This document shows, piece by piece, positions 50,804 through 62,999 of a DNA stretch of 64,000 nucleotides. The notes beneath the pieces are model-generated. The model ran no database searches, had not been told where the DNA came from, and saw only the letters and a list, made by a program, of their open reading frames with translations. The stretch is taken from NCBI GenBank assembly GCA_008011715.2, contig CP136508.1:5580001-5644000 (forward strand), read 5' to 3'. Position 1 is the stretch's first letter. Every line of letters begins with the position of its first letter. The position numbers were made by a program, and so were the translations under genes. This stretch comes from [Empedobacter] haloabium. GTDB taxonomy: Bacteria > Pseudomonadota > Gammaproteobacteria > Burkholderiales > Burkholderiaceae_D.

Positions 50804-52075
50804 ATGATCCGCGACACATCTCACCAGGACACCGTCATCGCCGCCCCGCCCGGCAGGGCCCGGCGGCGGCGCCTGCTGCTGGCCGCCGGCGCGCTCGCCG
50901 TGGCGGCCGCCTTTGCCGCCGCCTTCGGCAGTTGGCGCGGCAGCGAACATGCCGTCAGCGCCAGCCGCCTGCGCATCGCCGAAGTCACGCGCGGCACGCT
51001 GGTGCGCGACGCCGCAGTCAACGGCCGCATCGTCGCCGCCGTCAGTCCCACCCTGTATTCGACGGCACCGTCGTCCACCGTCACGCTGAAGGTGCGCGCC
51101 GGCGACACCGTGCAACGGGGCGACGTGCTGGCCGTGCTGGAATCGCCCGACCTGACCGACGAACTGAAAAAGGAGCAATCGAGCTACCAGGAGCTGGCGG
51201 CCGAGGTGGCGCGCCAGCGCATCCTGGCGCGCAAGCAGAAGCTGCTGGCGCAGCGCGATGCCGACACCGCCGAGATCGAGCGCCTGTCGGCCCAGCGCAC
51301 GCTGGAGCGCTATGACGGCGTCGCCAACGAAGGCGTCGTCGCCAAGATCGACTACCAGAAGGCCAAGGACGCACTGCGCGCCGCCGAGATCCGCGCGCGC
51401 CACGCCGGCCAGGCTTCCAACCTGGAACAGGACGATGTCGAACTGGCGTTGAAAACCAAGTCGGCGCAGCTGGAACGCCAGAAGCTGACGCTGGCCAACG
51501 CCCAGCGCCGCGTCGACGAGCTGACGGTGCGCGCGCCCGTGAACGGCTTCGTCGGCACCCTGAACGTGGCCAACCGCAGCGTGGTGCAGGCCAACACCCC
51601 TTTGATGACGCTGGTCGACCTGTCGGCGCTGGAGGTGGAGCTGGAAGTGCCGGAGACCTACGTCAACGACCTTGGGCTGGGCATGCGCGCCGAGATCACC
51701 GTCAACGGCGCCACCGCCACCGGCAAGCTCTCGGCGCTGTCGCCGGAAGTCGTCAAGAACCAGGTGCTGGCGCGCGTGCGCTTCGACGGCCGCCAGCCGG
51801 ACGGCCTGCGCCAGAGCCAGCGCGTGCAGGCGCGCCTGCTGATCGACGAGAAGCCGAACGTGCTGCTGCTGCCGCGCGGCCCGTTCGTCGAATCCGAAGG
51901 CGGCCGCCACGCCTATGTCGTACAAGACGGGGTAGCCGTGCGCACGCCGGTGCGCCTGGGCGCCACCAGCGTCAACGCCGTCGAAATCGCATCCGGCCTG
52001 AAACAGGGCGACAAGGTCGTCGTCGCCGGCACCGAAACGTTCGAGAACGCCGCGCGCGTCTCCATCAACCGCTGA
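50804..52075 (+). CDS. Periplasmic adaptor (HlyD/MacA-type) of an ABC exporter
   Basis: 423-residue membrane fusion protein. An N-terminal Arg-rich stretch and one helix (RRRRLLLAAGALAVAAAFAAAFG) anchor it. The lipoyl halves are LKVRAGDTVQRGDVLAVLESPD and VRAPVNGFVGTLNVANRSVV; between them is a long coiled-coil hairpin (about 125-235). Beta-barrel text VEVPETYVNDLGLGMRAEITVNG follows. First gene of a six-gene operon with the ATPase and two permeases, preceded by a sigma-54 promoter. Confidence 0.9.
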   Translation: MIRDTSHQDTVIAAPPGRARRRRLLLAAGALAVAAAFAAAFGSWRGSEHAVSASRLRIAEVTRGTLVRDAAVNGRIVAAVSPTLYSTAPSSTVTLKVRAGDTVQRGDVLAVLESPDLTDELKKEQSSYQELAAEVARQRILARKQKLLAQRDADTAEIERLSAQRTLERYDGVANEGVVAKIDYQKAKDALRAAEIRARHAGQASNLEQDDVELALKTKSAQLERQKLTLANAQRRVDELTVRAPVNGFVGTLNVANRSVVQANTPLMTLVDLSALEVELEVPETYVNDLGLGMRAEITVNGATATGKLSALSPEVVKNQVLARVRFDGRQPDGLRQSQRVQARLLIDEKPNVLLLPRGPFVESEGGRHAYVVQDGVAVRTPVRLGATSVNAVEIASGLKQGDKVVVAGTETFENAARVSINR

Positions 52076-52103
52076 CCCAACATCACCAGATCACGAGGCC
52101 ACC

Positions 52104-52796
<693 letters not shown>

Positions 52797-52805
52797 GGAG
52801 CGTCC

Positions 52806-54116
52806 ATGTTCGCCTATTACTTCAAGCTCGGCCTGCGCAACCTGCGCCGCAACCCGGCCCTGACGGCGCTGATGGTGCTGACGCTTGCCGTCGGCGTGGC
52901 GGCCAGCGTCAGCACGCTGACGATCCTGCACGTGATGTCCGGCGATCCGATCCCGCACAAGAGCGATCGCCTGATCGTGCCGCTGATCGACAACGGCCAG
53001 CTGCAGGGCTACGCGCCGGGCGACAAGCCGGACGACGACCAGATCAGCTACCGCGACGCCATGAATCTGCTGGCCAGCAAGCAGGGCATTCGCCGCACGG
53101 CCATCATGGGCACGGGCGGCGCGATCGAACCGGAGCGCAAGGACATGCCGTCCTTCGCCGCCACCGGCCTGGCACCCACGCGCGACTTCTTCGCCATGTT
53201 CGACGTGCCTTTCCTGTACGGCCAGGCGTGGTCGGAAGCGGACGACCGCGCCGGCGCCGACGTCATCGTCCTGTCGCGCAAGCTGGCGGAAAAGCTGTAC
53301 GGCGACGTCAATCCGGTCGGCCGGCGCGTGCGCTACAACGGCTTCGACTTCCAGATCGTCGGCGTGATCGAGCGCTGGAACCCGATTCCGCGCGCGCACC
53401 GCATCATCGGCAAGGGCGCCTTCGACGACGAGGACGAGCTGTTCGTGCCGATGGCCAGCGCCACCCGCCACGAATGGTTCAACAACGGCAGCACCACCTG
53501 CTTCGACGACCGCGGTCCCGGCTACCAGGCCTGGCTCGATTCGGAATGCACGTGGATCCAGTTCTGGTTCGAGCTGAACACCGTGGCCGACCGCCCCGCC
53601 CTGCAGCATTGGCTCGACGCCTACGCTGCCGAGCAGCGCAAGCTGGGCCGGCTCAAGCGCAATGCGCCGAACAAGCTGTACGACGTGATGGAGTGGCTGG
53701 CGTACCAGAAAGTGGTCGGCAACGACAACAAGCTGTCGGCCTGGCTGGCCTTCGGCTTCCTGCTGCTGTGCCTGGTCAACACGATCGGCCTGCTGCTGGC
53801 GAAGTTCTCCGTGCGTGCCCCCGAGGTGGGCGTGCGGCGCGCGCTGGGCGCGTCGCGCCGTGAGATCTTCCACCAGTTCCTGACCGAGACTGCCGTCGTC
53901 GGCCTGGCTGGCGGCGTGCTCGGGCTGCTGCTGGCCTGGGGCGCGCTGGCGCTGATCGCGCTGCAGTCGAAACAGCTTTCGCTGGTCGCCCGGATGGACT
54001 GGACGATGCTGCTGACGACCTTCGTCATGGCGGTGGCGGCGGCCATGCTGGCCGGCCTGCTGCCCACGTGGCGCGCCTGCCAGGTGACGCCTGCCCTGCA
54101 ACTCAAATCCCAATGA
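52806..54116 (+). CDS. ABC exporter permease 1 (MacB-type, FtsX fold)
   Basis: 436 residues: first helix (NPALTALMVLTLAVGVAASVSTLTIL), a large periplasmic MacB-PCD domain (about 50-290), then three helices in the FtsX region (AWLAFGFLLLCLVNTIGLLLAKFSVRAPEVGVRRALGASRREIFHQFLTETAVVG). The VGVRRALGA motif is a hallmark. Its stop overlaps an ATG that could also start the next permease. Confidence 0.92.
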   Translation: MFAYYFKLGLRNLRRNPALTALMVLTLAVGVAASVSTLTILHVMSGDPIPHKSDRLIVPLIDNGQLQGYAPGDKPDDDQISYRDAMNLLASKQGIRRTAIMGTGGAIEPERKDMPSFAATGLAPTRDFFAMFDVPFLYGQAWSEADDRAGADVIVLSRKLAEKLYGDVNPVGRRVRYNGFDFQIVGVIERWNPIPRAHRIIGKGAFDDEDELFVPMASATRHEWFNNGSTTCFDDRGPGYQAWLDSECTWIQFWFELNTVADRPALQHWLDAYAAEQRKLGRLKRNAPNKLYDVMEWLAYQKVVGNDNKLSAWLAFGFLLLCLVNTIGLLLAKFSVRAPEVGVRRALGASRREIFHQFLTETAVVGLAGGVLGLLLAWGALALIALQSKQLSLVARMDWTMLLTTFVMAVAAAMLAGLLPTWRACQVTPALQLKSQ

Positions 54117-54124
54117 GGCCGTAT

Positions 54125-55366
54125 ATGGAGTTCCGTCCCATCCTGTCGTCCCTGCTGCGCAACCGCACCGGTCCCCTGCTGGTGGCCGTGCAGGTCGCCC
54201 TGAGCCTGGCCATCCTGGCCAATGCGCTGCACATCGTCAGCGTACGCCAGGCCGTCGTCTCGCGGCCTTCCGGCGTCGAACGCGAAAGCGACATCTTCCA
54301 CGTGCGCGTGGCCGACCTGCGCGGCGGCGGCACGTTCAACGAGGTGCTGGCCGGCCAGAAGCGCCAGCTCGAACTGCTGCGCGCGGTGCCCGGCGTTGAA
54401 TCGGTGGCGCAGACCAACCAGGTGCCGCTTTCGCAGTCGGGCAACAACACGGGCCTGGCCGCCGACCGGCGCCAGATCCGCCCTACCACCGGCGCCTCGT
54501 TCTACGTCTCGCCCGACTCGCTGGTCAAGACCTGGGGACTGAAGCTTGTCGAGGGGCGCGATTTCCTGCCCACCGAGGTGCTCGACATCGACACCAGGAC
54601 CAGCACGGAACAGGCGAAGATCGCCATCGTCACGCAGGCGCTGGCGCAAAAGCTGTGGCCCGATGCGACCAGCTATGTCGGCAGGACCTTCTACTTCGGC
54701 ACCGGCGACACGGCCGAGGCGGCGCGCGTGACGGGGGTGGTGGAACGGCTGCAGTCGACCAGCGCGGAGCTGGGCGAGCGCGGCGAGATGTCGCTGATCA
54801 TGCCGATGCGACGGGTCGGTGAACCGCGCGCGATGTATACCGTGCGCACGGAACCCGGGCAGCGCGAACGCGTCATCAAGGAAGTCGAGGAAACGCTGCG
54901 CAAGGACGCCAACAACCACGTGATGATCCGGCCGAAAACCTTCGACGCCGACCGCAAGGACCGCTACCGGGCCGATCGCGGCCTGGCCTGGATGCTGGTC
55001 ACCGTCAGCGTGCTGCTGATGCTGGTCACGGCCAGCGGCATCGTCGGCATGGCCAGCCTGTGGGTGACGCAGCGGCGCAAGCAGATCGGCGTGCGCCGCG
55101 CGCTGGGGGCCAGGCGCATCGATATCCTGCGTTACTTCATCCTGGAGAACGTGATGATCACCAGCGCCGGCGTGGCCGCGGGCCTGCTGGGGGCGCTGGC
55201 GCTGAACCACCTGCTGGTGTCCACGCTGGAGCTGGCGCGGCTGCCGGCCGGCTACCTGGTGGGCGGTGCGGCGATCTTCCTGGCGCTGGGCATCGCCGCC
55301 GTCTATGGCCCGGCATGGCGCGCGGCCAGCATCTCGCCGGCCACGGCAACCCGGGGCGTCGTATGA
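54125..55366 (+). CDS. ABC exporter permease 2 (MacB-type, FtsX fold)
   Basis: 413 residues from ATG 54125, which has GAGG six bases upstream; another ATG at 54113 overlaps the previous stop. Same architecture as permease 1: an N-terminal helix (GPLLVAVQVALSLAILANALHIV), a periplasmic domain, then helices around LMLVTASGIVGMASLWVTQRRKQIGVRRALGARRIDILRYFILENVM. The two unequal permeases probably form a heterodimer with one shared ATPase. Confidence 0.92.
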   Translation: MEFRPILSSLLRNRTGPLLVAVQVALSLAILANALHIVSVRQAVVSRPSGVERESDIFHVRVADLRGGGTFNEVLAGQKRQLELLRAVPGVESVAQTNQVPLSQSGNNTGLAADRRQIRPTTGASFYVSPDSLVKTWGLKLVEGRDFLPTEVLDIDTRTSTEQAKIAIVTQALAQKLWPDATSYVGRTFYFGTGDTAEAARVTGVVERLQSTSAELGERGEMSLIMPMRRVGEPRAMYTVRTEPGQRERVIKEVEETLRKDANNHVMIRPKTFDADRKDRYRADRGLAWMLVTVSVLLMLVTASGIVGMASLWVTQRRKQIGVRRALGARRIDILRYFILENVMITSAGVAAGLLGALALNHLLVSTLELARLPAGYLVGGAAIFLALGIAAVYGPAWRAASISPATATRGVV

Positions 55367-55382
55367 ACCGTCGGCTTGATGT

Positions 55383-56744
55383 ATGCTGACGGCCATGCCA
55401 ACTGTACTCATCATCGACGACAACGCCGCCATCGCCATCGCGCTGGAAGTGCTGTTCTCGCTGCACGACATCGACACACTGCGGGCCGCGTCGCCGGAAG
55501 AAGGCCTGGCGGCGCTGGACCGCGCCGGCGCCACCGTCGACCTGGTGATCCAGGACATGAACTTCACGGCCGACACCACCTCCGGCGAGGAAGGCGTGGC
55601 GCTGTTCCGCGCCATCCGCAAGCGCCATCCCGACCTGCCGGTGATCCTGTTGACGGCGTGGACGCACCTGGACGCGGCCGTGGACCTGATCAAGGCCGGC
55701 GCCGCCGATTACCTCGCCAAGCCATGGAACGACCAGCGCCTGATCGCCACCGTCAAGAACCTGCTGGAACTGGGCCAGGCCAACCGCGTGCTGCGCCAGC
55801 GCCTGCAAGGGGAACTGCGCCAGCGCCGCGAGCTGGAACAGTACGACCTGCGCGGCATGGTCTGGCGCGACCCGGCCACGGAGCGGGTGATCCACCTGGC
55901 CTGCCAGGTGGCGCGGGCCGACGTGCCGGTGCTGATCAGCGGTCCGAACGGCACCGGCAAGGAACGCATCGCCGAGATCATCCAGGCCAACTCCCCCGTG
56001 CGTGATGGCCCGTTCGTCGTGCTCAATTGCGGCGCCCTGCCGGCCGAATTGATCGAGGCCGAGCTGTTCGGCGCCGACGCTGGCGCCTACACCGGCGCAT
56101 CGAAGGCGCGCGAAGGCAAGTTCGAGGCGGCCGATGGCGGCACCCTGTTCCTCGACGAGATCGGCAACCTGCCGCTGGCCGGGCAGATGAAACTGCTGCG
56201 CGTGCTGGAGACCGGGCGCTTCGAGCGGCTCGGCTCGAACCGCGAGCGGCAGGTACAGGTGCGCGTGGTCAGCGCCACCAATGCCGACCTGCCCGCGATG
56301 ATCCGCGCCGGCACCTTCCGCGAGGACCTGTACTACCGCCTCAACGTGATCGAACTGAAATTGCCGCCGCTGGCGGGACGGCCGGGCGACATCCTGCCGC
56401 TGGCCCGCCACTTCCTGGGCGGCGCCAAGACCTTGCGCGCGGATGCGGAAGCGGCGCTGCTGGCGCATCCATGGCCCGGCAATGTGCGCGAGCTGAAAAA
56501 CGTCATGGCGCGTGCGCGCCTGCTGGCGGCCGACAGCGAGATCGGCGTGGCCGACCTGGGCCTGCCGCCGGCCGCCGCGCTGCCGGCGGGCGCGGCGACG
56601 GCGGACGCGGAACCCGACCGCGATGCCATCAGCCAGGCGCTGGCGCGGGCCAACGGTGTCGTCGCGCAGGCGGCCGCGGAACTGGGGCTGTCGCGCCAGG
56701 CGCTGTACCGGCGCATGGAGCGGCTGGGCATCGGCCGGCCCTGA
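55383..56744 (+). CDS. NtrC-family sigma-54-dependent response regulator
   Basis: 453 residues from ATG 55383; the ATG at 55395 ([10 protein letters not shown]) is equally possible. A receiver domain with Asp58 (LVIQDMNFT) is followed by an AAA+ domain: Walker A GPNGTGKE (187-194), the sigma-54 contact loop GAYTGA (234-239, family GAFTGA), Walker [12 protein letters not shown], and arginine-finger region [14 protein letters not shown] Fis-type helix-turn-helix is at the C terminus ([25 protein letters not shown]). It is the likely activator of the sigma-54 promoter in front of its own operon. Confidence 0.95.
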   Translation: MLTAMPTVLIIDDNAAIAIALEVLFSLHDIDTLRAASPEEGLAALDRAGATVDLVIQDMNFTADTTSGEEGVALFRAIRKRHPDLPVILLTAWTHLDAAVDLIKAGAADYLAKPWNDQRLIATVKNLLELGQANRVLRQRLQGELRQRRELEQYDLRGMVWRDPATERVIHLACQVARADVPVLISGPNGTGKERIAEIIQANSPVRDGPFVVLNCGALPAELIEAELFGADAGAYTGASKAREGKFEAADGGTLFLDEIGNLPLAGQMKLLRVLETGRFERLGSNRERQVQVRVVSATNADLPAMIRAGTFREDLYYRLNVIELKLPPLAGRPGDILPLARHFLGGAKTLRADAEAALLAHPWPGNVRELKNVMARARLLAADSEIGVADLGLPPAAALPAGAATADAEPDRDAISQALARANGVVAQAAAELGLSRQALYRRMERLGIGRP

Positions 56745-58102
56745 TGGCGCGTCCACCGGGCCCGCCGGGCCGGCGCCCTGCGCTGCGCCTTTCCCTCTTG
56801 ACGCGCTGGTCGGCGCTGGTCGGCACGCTGCTCACGCTGGGCATCGTCATTGCGCTGGCGCTGGAGCACTGGTTCCCGAACCGGCCGTTGGTGGTCCTGG
56901 CGGTCTGCCTGCTGTGCGTGGTGCCGCTGTCGATCATCACCATCCGCTCGCAGCTGGCGCCGATGCTGTCGCTGTTCCGGGCGCTGGCCGGCACCGTCAC
57001 CAGCTACCGTGACGGCGACTTTTCCTTCAGCCTGTACTGGCCGCAGAACGACGAACTGTGCGACCTCGTCGCCGCCCACAACGAACTGGGGGAAGTGCTG
57101 CGCGCGCAGCGCCTCGATCTCGTGCAGCGCGAACTGCTGCTCGACACGATGGTGCAGAACACGCCCGTCGCCATGCTGCTGGTGGCGGACAACGGCCCGG
57201 TCGTCTACGCCAACATCGCCGCGCGCCAGATGCTGGGCGAGGGCCGCAAGCTGGAAGGCCAGCGCCTCGATGCACTGCTCGCCACGGCGACACCCGCGCT
57301 GGCCGAGGCGTTGGCCCGGAGCGGCGACGGCCTGTTCACGACCGGCGATGGCGAGGACGAGGACGTGTTCCACCTGGCGCGCCGCCGCTTCAACCTGAAC
57401 GGCCGGCGCCATGAACTGCTGCTGCTGCGCCAGCTGACCTCCGAGCTGCGCCGGCAGGAGGTACAGACGTGGAAGAAGGTCATCCGCGTCATCAGCCACG
57501 AACTGAACAACTCGCTGGCGCCGCTGACGTCGCTGGCCCATTCCGGCGCCGAGCTGGTGCGGCGCGGCCAGACCGAACGGCTGCCGCAGATCCTGGCGAC
57601 GATCGAAGAACGCACGCGTCACCTGGAAGGCTTCATCCTGGGTTATGCCCGCTTCGCCAAGCTGCCGGCGCCGCGGCTGGAATCGCAGCATTGGGCCGGC
57701 TTCATTGCCCGCCTGGCCGAACAAGTGCCGTTTCGCATCGTCGGCGAACTGCCCGCCGAGCCGTGCGCCTTCGACCCGGCCCAGCTGGAGCAGGCACTGC
57801 TGAACCTGCTGAAAAATGCCCACGAATCCGGCTCGCCGACGGATGCCGTCACGATCACCGTGCGCCGGGTGCAGGACGTCATCCGGATCGACGTGCAGGA
57901 TGCCGGCCCGGGCATGAGCGACACGGTGCTGACCAACGCCCTGGTGCCGTTCTATTCGACCAAGCGCAGCGGCACCGGCCTGGGCCTGGCGCTGGCGCGC
58001 GAGATCGCCGAAGCGCACGGTGGCCGCATCACGCTGGCGAACCGCGCCGGCGGCGGACTGGCCGTGACCTTGATCCTGCCGTCGGTTTCCTTGACAGTTT
58101 GA
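56744..58102 (+). CDS. Sensor histidine kinase partner of the NtrC-type regulator
   Basis: 452 residues. Two adjacent helices (WSALVGTLLTLGIVIALALEHWF and PLVVLAVCLLCVVPLSIITI) leave little periplasmic sensor. A HAMP-like part and a PAS-like domain (LDTMVQNTPVAMLLVADNGPVVYANIAARQML) follow, then the H-box VISHELNNSLAPLTSL, N-box NLLKNAHES, DAGPGM and GTGLGLALAREIAEAHGG. The ATG shares one base with the regulator stop (TGATG). It resembles the NtrB/NtrY type of kinase. Signals are likely from the membrane or cytosol. Confidence 0.94.
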   Translation: MARPPGPPGRRPALRLSLLTRWSALVGTLLTLGIVIALALEHWFPNRPLVVLAVCLLCVVPLSIITIRSQLAPMLSLFRALAGTVTSYRDGDFSFSLYWPQNDELCDLVAAHNELGEVLRAQRLDLVQRELLLDTMVQNTPVAMLLVADNGPVVYANIAARQMLGEGRKLEGQRLDALLATATPALAEALARSGDGLFTTGDGEDEDVFHLARRRFNLNGRRHELLLLRQLTSELRRQEVQTWKKVIRVISHELNNSLAPLTSLAHSGAELVRRGQTERLPQILATIEERTRHLEGFILGYARFAKLPAPRLESQHWAGFIARLAEQVPFRIVGELPAEPCAFDPAQLEQALLNLLKNAHESGSPTDAVTITVRRVQDVIRIDVQDAGPGMSDTVLTNALVPFYSTKRSGTGLGLALAREIAEAHGGRITLANRAGGGLAVTLILPSVSLTV

Positions 58103-58204
58103 TACCCCTCATCGGGCCCGGCCATAGCGTTTGCAATCGCCGGGGTGCGGCCTATCGTGACTGTATGCGGGCCGCGGGGGCCTGCTTTCCAGCGGGGAAA
58201 CACC

Positions 58205-58714
58205 ATGAAACTCTCTACGATTGCACTGACTGCAGCGTTGCTGGCCTCCGGCGGCGCTTATGCGGACGACATTACGACCAACGTCAACCTGGCGGGCGAC
58301 TCGCCACCGCACCTGACGGGCGCGTTCGGCATCACCCACTACGAAGGCGGCGAGTTCACGGACAGGATCACGTTCTCGCCCACCTACGGCGAGTGGTTCG
58401 TGGACTCGAGCCTGATCACGATCGGCTTCAATCCGGCCACCAACATCAACTTCAGCTATGCCGAGATCAACGGCCATGCGATGTCGCTCAGCCCCACGGG
58501 CGTGTACGAATATGCGTACATGGTGCAGGAGCCGATCTGGGGGCCGCTCGTGCTGACCGTGCACGGCACGGTCGACACCGGCGACTGGTCGGCGTCGGCC
58601 TCCTACGCCGGCACCATCAATATCGCGCCGGTGCCGGAACCGGCCACCTACGGCATGCTGATGGGTGGACTGGGCATTCTGGCCTGGTTGGCACGTCGCC
58701 ACAAGCAAAGTTGA
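58205..58714 (+). CDS. FxDxF-type PEP-CTERM protein 1
   Basis: 169 residues. A Sec signal (MKLSTIALTAALLASGGAYA) leads to a beta-rich domain with the FTDRITF variant of the FxDxF motif. The C terminus is a PEP-CTERM sorting signal: VPEPATYGMLMGGLGILAWLARRHKQS (Pro-Glu-Pro, helix, basic end). It should be processed and anchored or secreted through an exosortase (EpsH/XrtA type), tied to exopolysaccharide production. It is a paralogue of the next gene. An in-frame ATG 60 bases upstream gives no signal peptide. Confidence 0.88.
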   Translation: MKLSTIALTAALLASGGAYADDITTNVNLAGDSPPHLTGAFGITHYEGGEFTDRITFSPTYGEWFVDSSLITIGFNPATNINFSYAEINGHAMSLSPTGVYEYAYMVQEPIWGPLVLTVHGTVDTGDWSASASYAGTINIAPVPEPATYGMLMGGLGILAWLARRHKQS

Positions 58715-58736
58715 CCCGGATCAACTCCAGCAGCAA

Positions 58737-58759
58737 AGGACGCCTAGGCGTCCTTTTTT
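58737..58759 (+). terminator. Terminator of PEP-CTERM gene 1
   Basis: AGGACGCC and GGCGTCCT pair around TA and are followed by six T, 22 bases after the stop. Confidence 0.85.
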
Positions 58760-58801
58760 GTTGTGCACTTAAATTTTTCCAACAGACATGGTAATAAACG
58801 A

Positions 58802-58831
58802 TTGACAACAAGTGATAGCACAATGTATCTT
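58802..58831 (+). promoter_or_regulatory. Sigma-70 promoter of PEP-CTERM gene 2
   Basis: A consensus TTGACA (58802-58807) and TATCTT (58826-58831) are 18 bases apart, 41 bases before the ATG. The region is AT-rich. This suggests gene 2 is expressed independently of gene 1. Confidence 0.65.
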
Positions 58832-58872
58832 AGCAACTCGATAACCAATCTGGCATTTGAGGAAACCTTAGT

Positions 58873-59367
58873 ATGAAACTGCAATCGATCGTTCTGGCAG
58901 CACTCCTGAGCACCGCCGTTGGTGGCGCCATGGCTGAAGACTACACCGCACCGACCGTGGCGATGTCGCTGGAAGACGGCAACTACTCCGCCGGCTTCAA
59001 CGCAACCCACAGCACCGGCCTGTTCACCGACACGTTCACGTTCTCGTACTCGGGTCTGCCAGGCGAAGCAGTCGGCTTCGCTGCGAACTTCAAGAACAAG
59101 AAGAGCGACATCAACTTCTTCAGCGCTACGCTGAACGGCAAAGACCTGGGCGTGCTGAACTTCGGCAGCGACTCCAAAGTCTTCTTCGAAGAGCTGCCGG
59201 TCAGCGGCCTGCTGACCCTGGTCATCAAGGGCGAAGCCTTCGGTTCGGCTTCGTACGCCGGCACGATCGACGTGACGTCGGCCGTTCCAGAGCCAACCAC
59301 CTACGGCATGCTGATGGGCGGCCTGGGCGTGATGGCCTTCCTGGCACGTCGTCGCAAGCAGGCTTGA
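58873..59367 (+). CDS. FxDxF-type PEP-CTERM protein 2
   Basis: 164 residues. Signal peptide MKLQSIVLAALLSTAVGGAMA, FxDxF motif GLFTDTFTFSYSG, then FGSASYAGTIDVTSAVPEPTTYGMLMGGLGVMAFLARRRKQA. The shared SASYAGTI and PEP regions mark it as a duplicate of gene 1. Codon use is strongly biased to C-ending codons and the promoter is good, which hints at high expression. GAGGAAAC precedes the ATG. Confidence 0.9.
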   Translation: MKLQSIVLAALLSTAVGGAMAEDYTAPTVAMSLEDGNYSAGFNATHSTGLFTDTFTFSYSGLPGEAVGFAANFKNKKSDINFFSATLNGKDLGVLNFGSDSKVFFEELPVSGLLTLVIKGEAFGSASYAGTIDVTSAVPEPTTYGMLMGGLGVMAFLARRRKQA

Positions 59368-59395
59368 TGGCGCGCCGGTGCGCCGGTTGCCCATG

Positions 59396-59424
59396 AAAAA
59401 AAGACGCTCCGGCGTCTTTTTTTT
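59396..59424 (+). terminator. Terminator of PEP-CTERM gene 2
   Basis: AAAAAAGACGC and GCGTCTTTTTT pair around TCCG and end in eight T. The symmetric A/T arms could also terminate from the other side. Confidence 0.9.
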
Positions 59425-59445
59425 CGTCCCTGGTAAACTGACGCC

Positions 59446-60204
59446 ATGCAGAACCGACGTTTCGACCAGCCCGGCCACCCTCCCGCCACCATCACCGAAT
59501 ACCAGGGCGTACGCTCGCTCCACCTGGGCACCTCCTGGGTGCAGGGCGCCATGCGGCTGTCGCGGCCCGACGCCATCGAGCTCGAATACGTGCAGATGAT
59601 GATGATGTGGCTGCTGTTCAACGACGACCCGCGCCATATCGTCCAGCTGGGCTTGGGCAGCGCGGCGCTGACCAAGTTCTGCTACCACCGCTTCCCCCGC
59701 GCCCGCGTCAGCGTGGCCGAACTCAATCCCAACGTCATCGCCATCTGCGGATCGCTGTTCGGCCTGCCGCCCAACGACGCGCGCCTGAACGTGCGCGAGA
59801 TGAACGCGCTGGACTTCGTCAATGACGCCGCCAACCACGGCAAGGTGGACGTGCTGCAGGTCGACCTGTACGACGAAGAGGCGCGCGGCCCCGTGCTGGA
59901 CTCGCCCGAGTTCTACCAGGCCTGCGCCGACTGCCTGGGCGAGGACGGCATCATGACCGCCAACGTCTTTGGCGACTTCAGCAACTACGACAAGAATCTG
60001 CAGCACATGGAACTGGCATTCGACGCCGTGGTGTGGCTGCCGGAAGTGCACGACGCCAACATCGTCGTGATCGCATTCAAGCGCGCGCCCGTGCTGGATT
60101 TTTCGGTGTTGTACGAACGCGCGGCGGCCATCCGCAAGGCCTACAACCTGCCCGCCAAGGCATGGGTCAACGGGCTGAAATCCTGGATGCAGGACCAGCA
60201 ATAA
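59446..60204 (+). CDS. Spermidine synthase-like (SpeE-fold) protein
   Basis: 252 residues in the spermidine-synthase family of Rossmann aminopropyltransferases. GxGxG-like HIVQLGLGSAALTKFCYHRFP, an acidic VAELNPNVIAI that would bind the nucleoside ribose, and VDVLQVDLYDEEARGP in place of the usual catalytic D-x-x-D region. The family contains true polyamine synthases and many look-alikes of unknown substrate. There is no speD nearby, so I do not assign a substrate. It has no operon partner; a terminator lies before it. Confidence 0.8.
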   Translation: MQNRRFDQPGHPPATITEYQGVRSLHLGTSWVQGAMRLSRPDAIELEYVQMMMMWLLFNDDPRHIVQLGLGSAALTKFCYHRFPRARVSVAELNPNVIAICGSLFGLPPNDARLNVREMNALDFVNDAANHGKVDVLQVDLYDEEARGPVLDSPEFYQACADCLGEDGIMTANVFGDFSNYDKNLQHMELAFDAVVWLPEVHDANIVVIAFKRAPVLDFSVLYERAAAIRKAYNLPAKAWVNGLKSWMQDQQ

Positions 60205-60298
60205 CGCGCGCGTTTACTCAGCCGTGGAAGTGTCGTAAAAATGCCGCGCCGGGTGACCGATCCGGCACTCTGCCAGCCCATGAGGCCGATTAGAGTAC

Positions 60299-60332
60299 GG
60301 CAGATTTTGCAATAAAGCACGCAAAATTTGCC
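60299..60332. promoter_or_regulatory. Dyad upstream of the TonB receptor, candidate operator or hairpin
   Basis: GGCAGATTTTGC (60299-60310) and GCAAAATTTGCC (60321-60332) form 12-base arms with one mismatch and a 10-base spacer. It lies about 140-170 bases before the receptor start. Confidence 0.4.
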
Positions 60333-60335
60333 ATA

Positions 60336-60348
60336 CGTACAAAGTACG
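60336..60348. promoter_or_regulatory. CGTAC-AAA-GTACG dyad upstream of the TonB receptor
   Basis: Five-base arms around AAA, just before a possible -10 hexamer. It is a short but perfect dyad and might be a repressor site. No regulator can be named. Confidence 0.35.
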
Positions 60349-60472
60349 CAACAGTATGCTTTTATCACTCTGTTCGCTCCCGGAAGCGACGGTTAGTATC
60401 GGTGAGCCCGGACACACTGTCCCGTCCGATATTTCTGCGTCACCACCGATTACACGAGAGAGAACGAGACAC

Positions 60473-62938
<2,466 letters not shown>

Positions 62939-62945
62939 CCCCGCC

Positions 62946-62999
62946 GGTGACAGGCACCGATCCGAGGGCGGTAACGCCCTCGGATCGGTGCCTGTCACC
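62946..62999. repeat. Class B hairpin repeat, perfect 25-bp stem, copy 2
   Basis: Arms 62946-62970 and 62975-62999 are perfectly complementary around GTAA. The outer GGTGACAGGCACC and inner AGGGCG match the copy at 8748, but the middle six bases are GATCCG instead of TGTCTC, with matching changes in the other arm. It lies between the convergent TonB receptor and MocR genes. Confidence 0.9.

Larger units (their letters stand above)
60205..60472 (+). other. Intergenic region upstream of the second TonB receptor
   Basis: 268 bases without a gene. It holds two dyads (60299-60332 and 60336-60348) and a possible -10 (TATGCT near 60354). The promoter and regulator of the TonB receptor are presumably here. 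Confidence 0.5.

Noticed and set aside
58120..58145. Possible sigma-54 promoter before PEP-CTERM gene 1 (GGCCATAGCG with TTTGCA)
   Set aside because: The GG to GC spacing is 11, not 10, which normally abolishes sigma-54 binding.
59446..60204. True spermidine synthase
   Set aside because: The catalytic acidic motifs are only partly kept and no speD or polyamine gene is nearby; only the fold is assigned.
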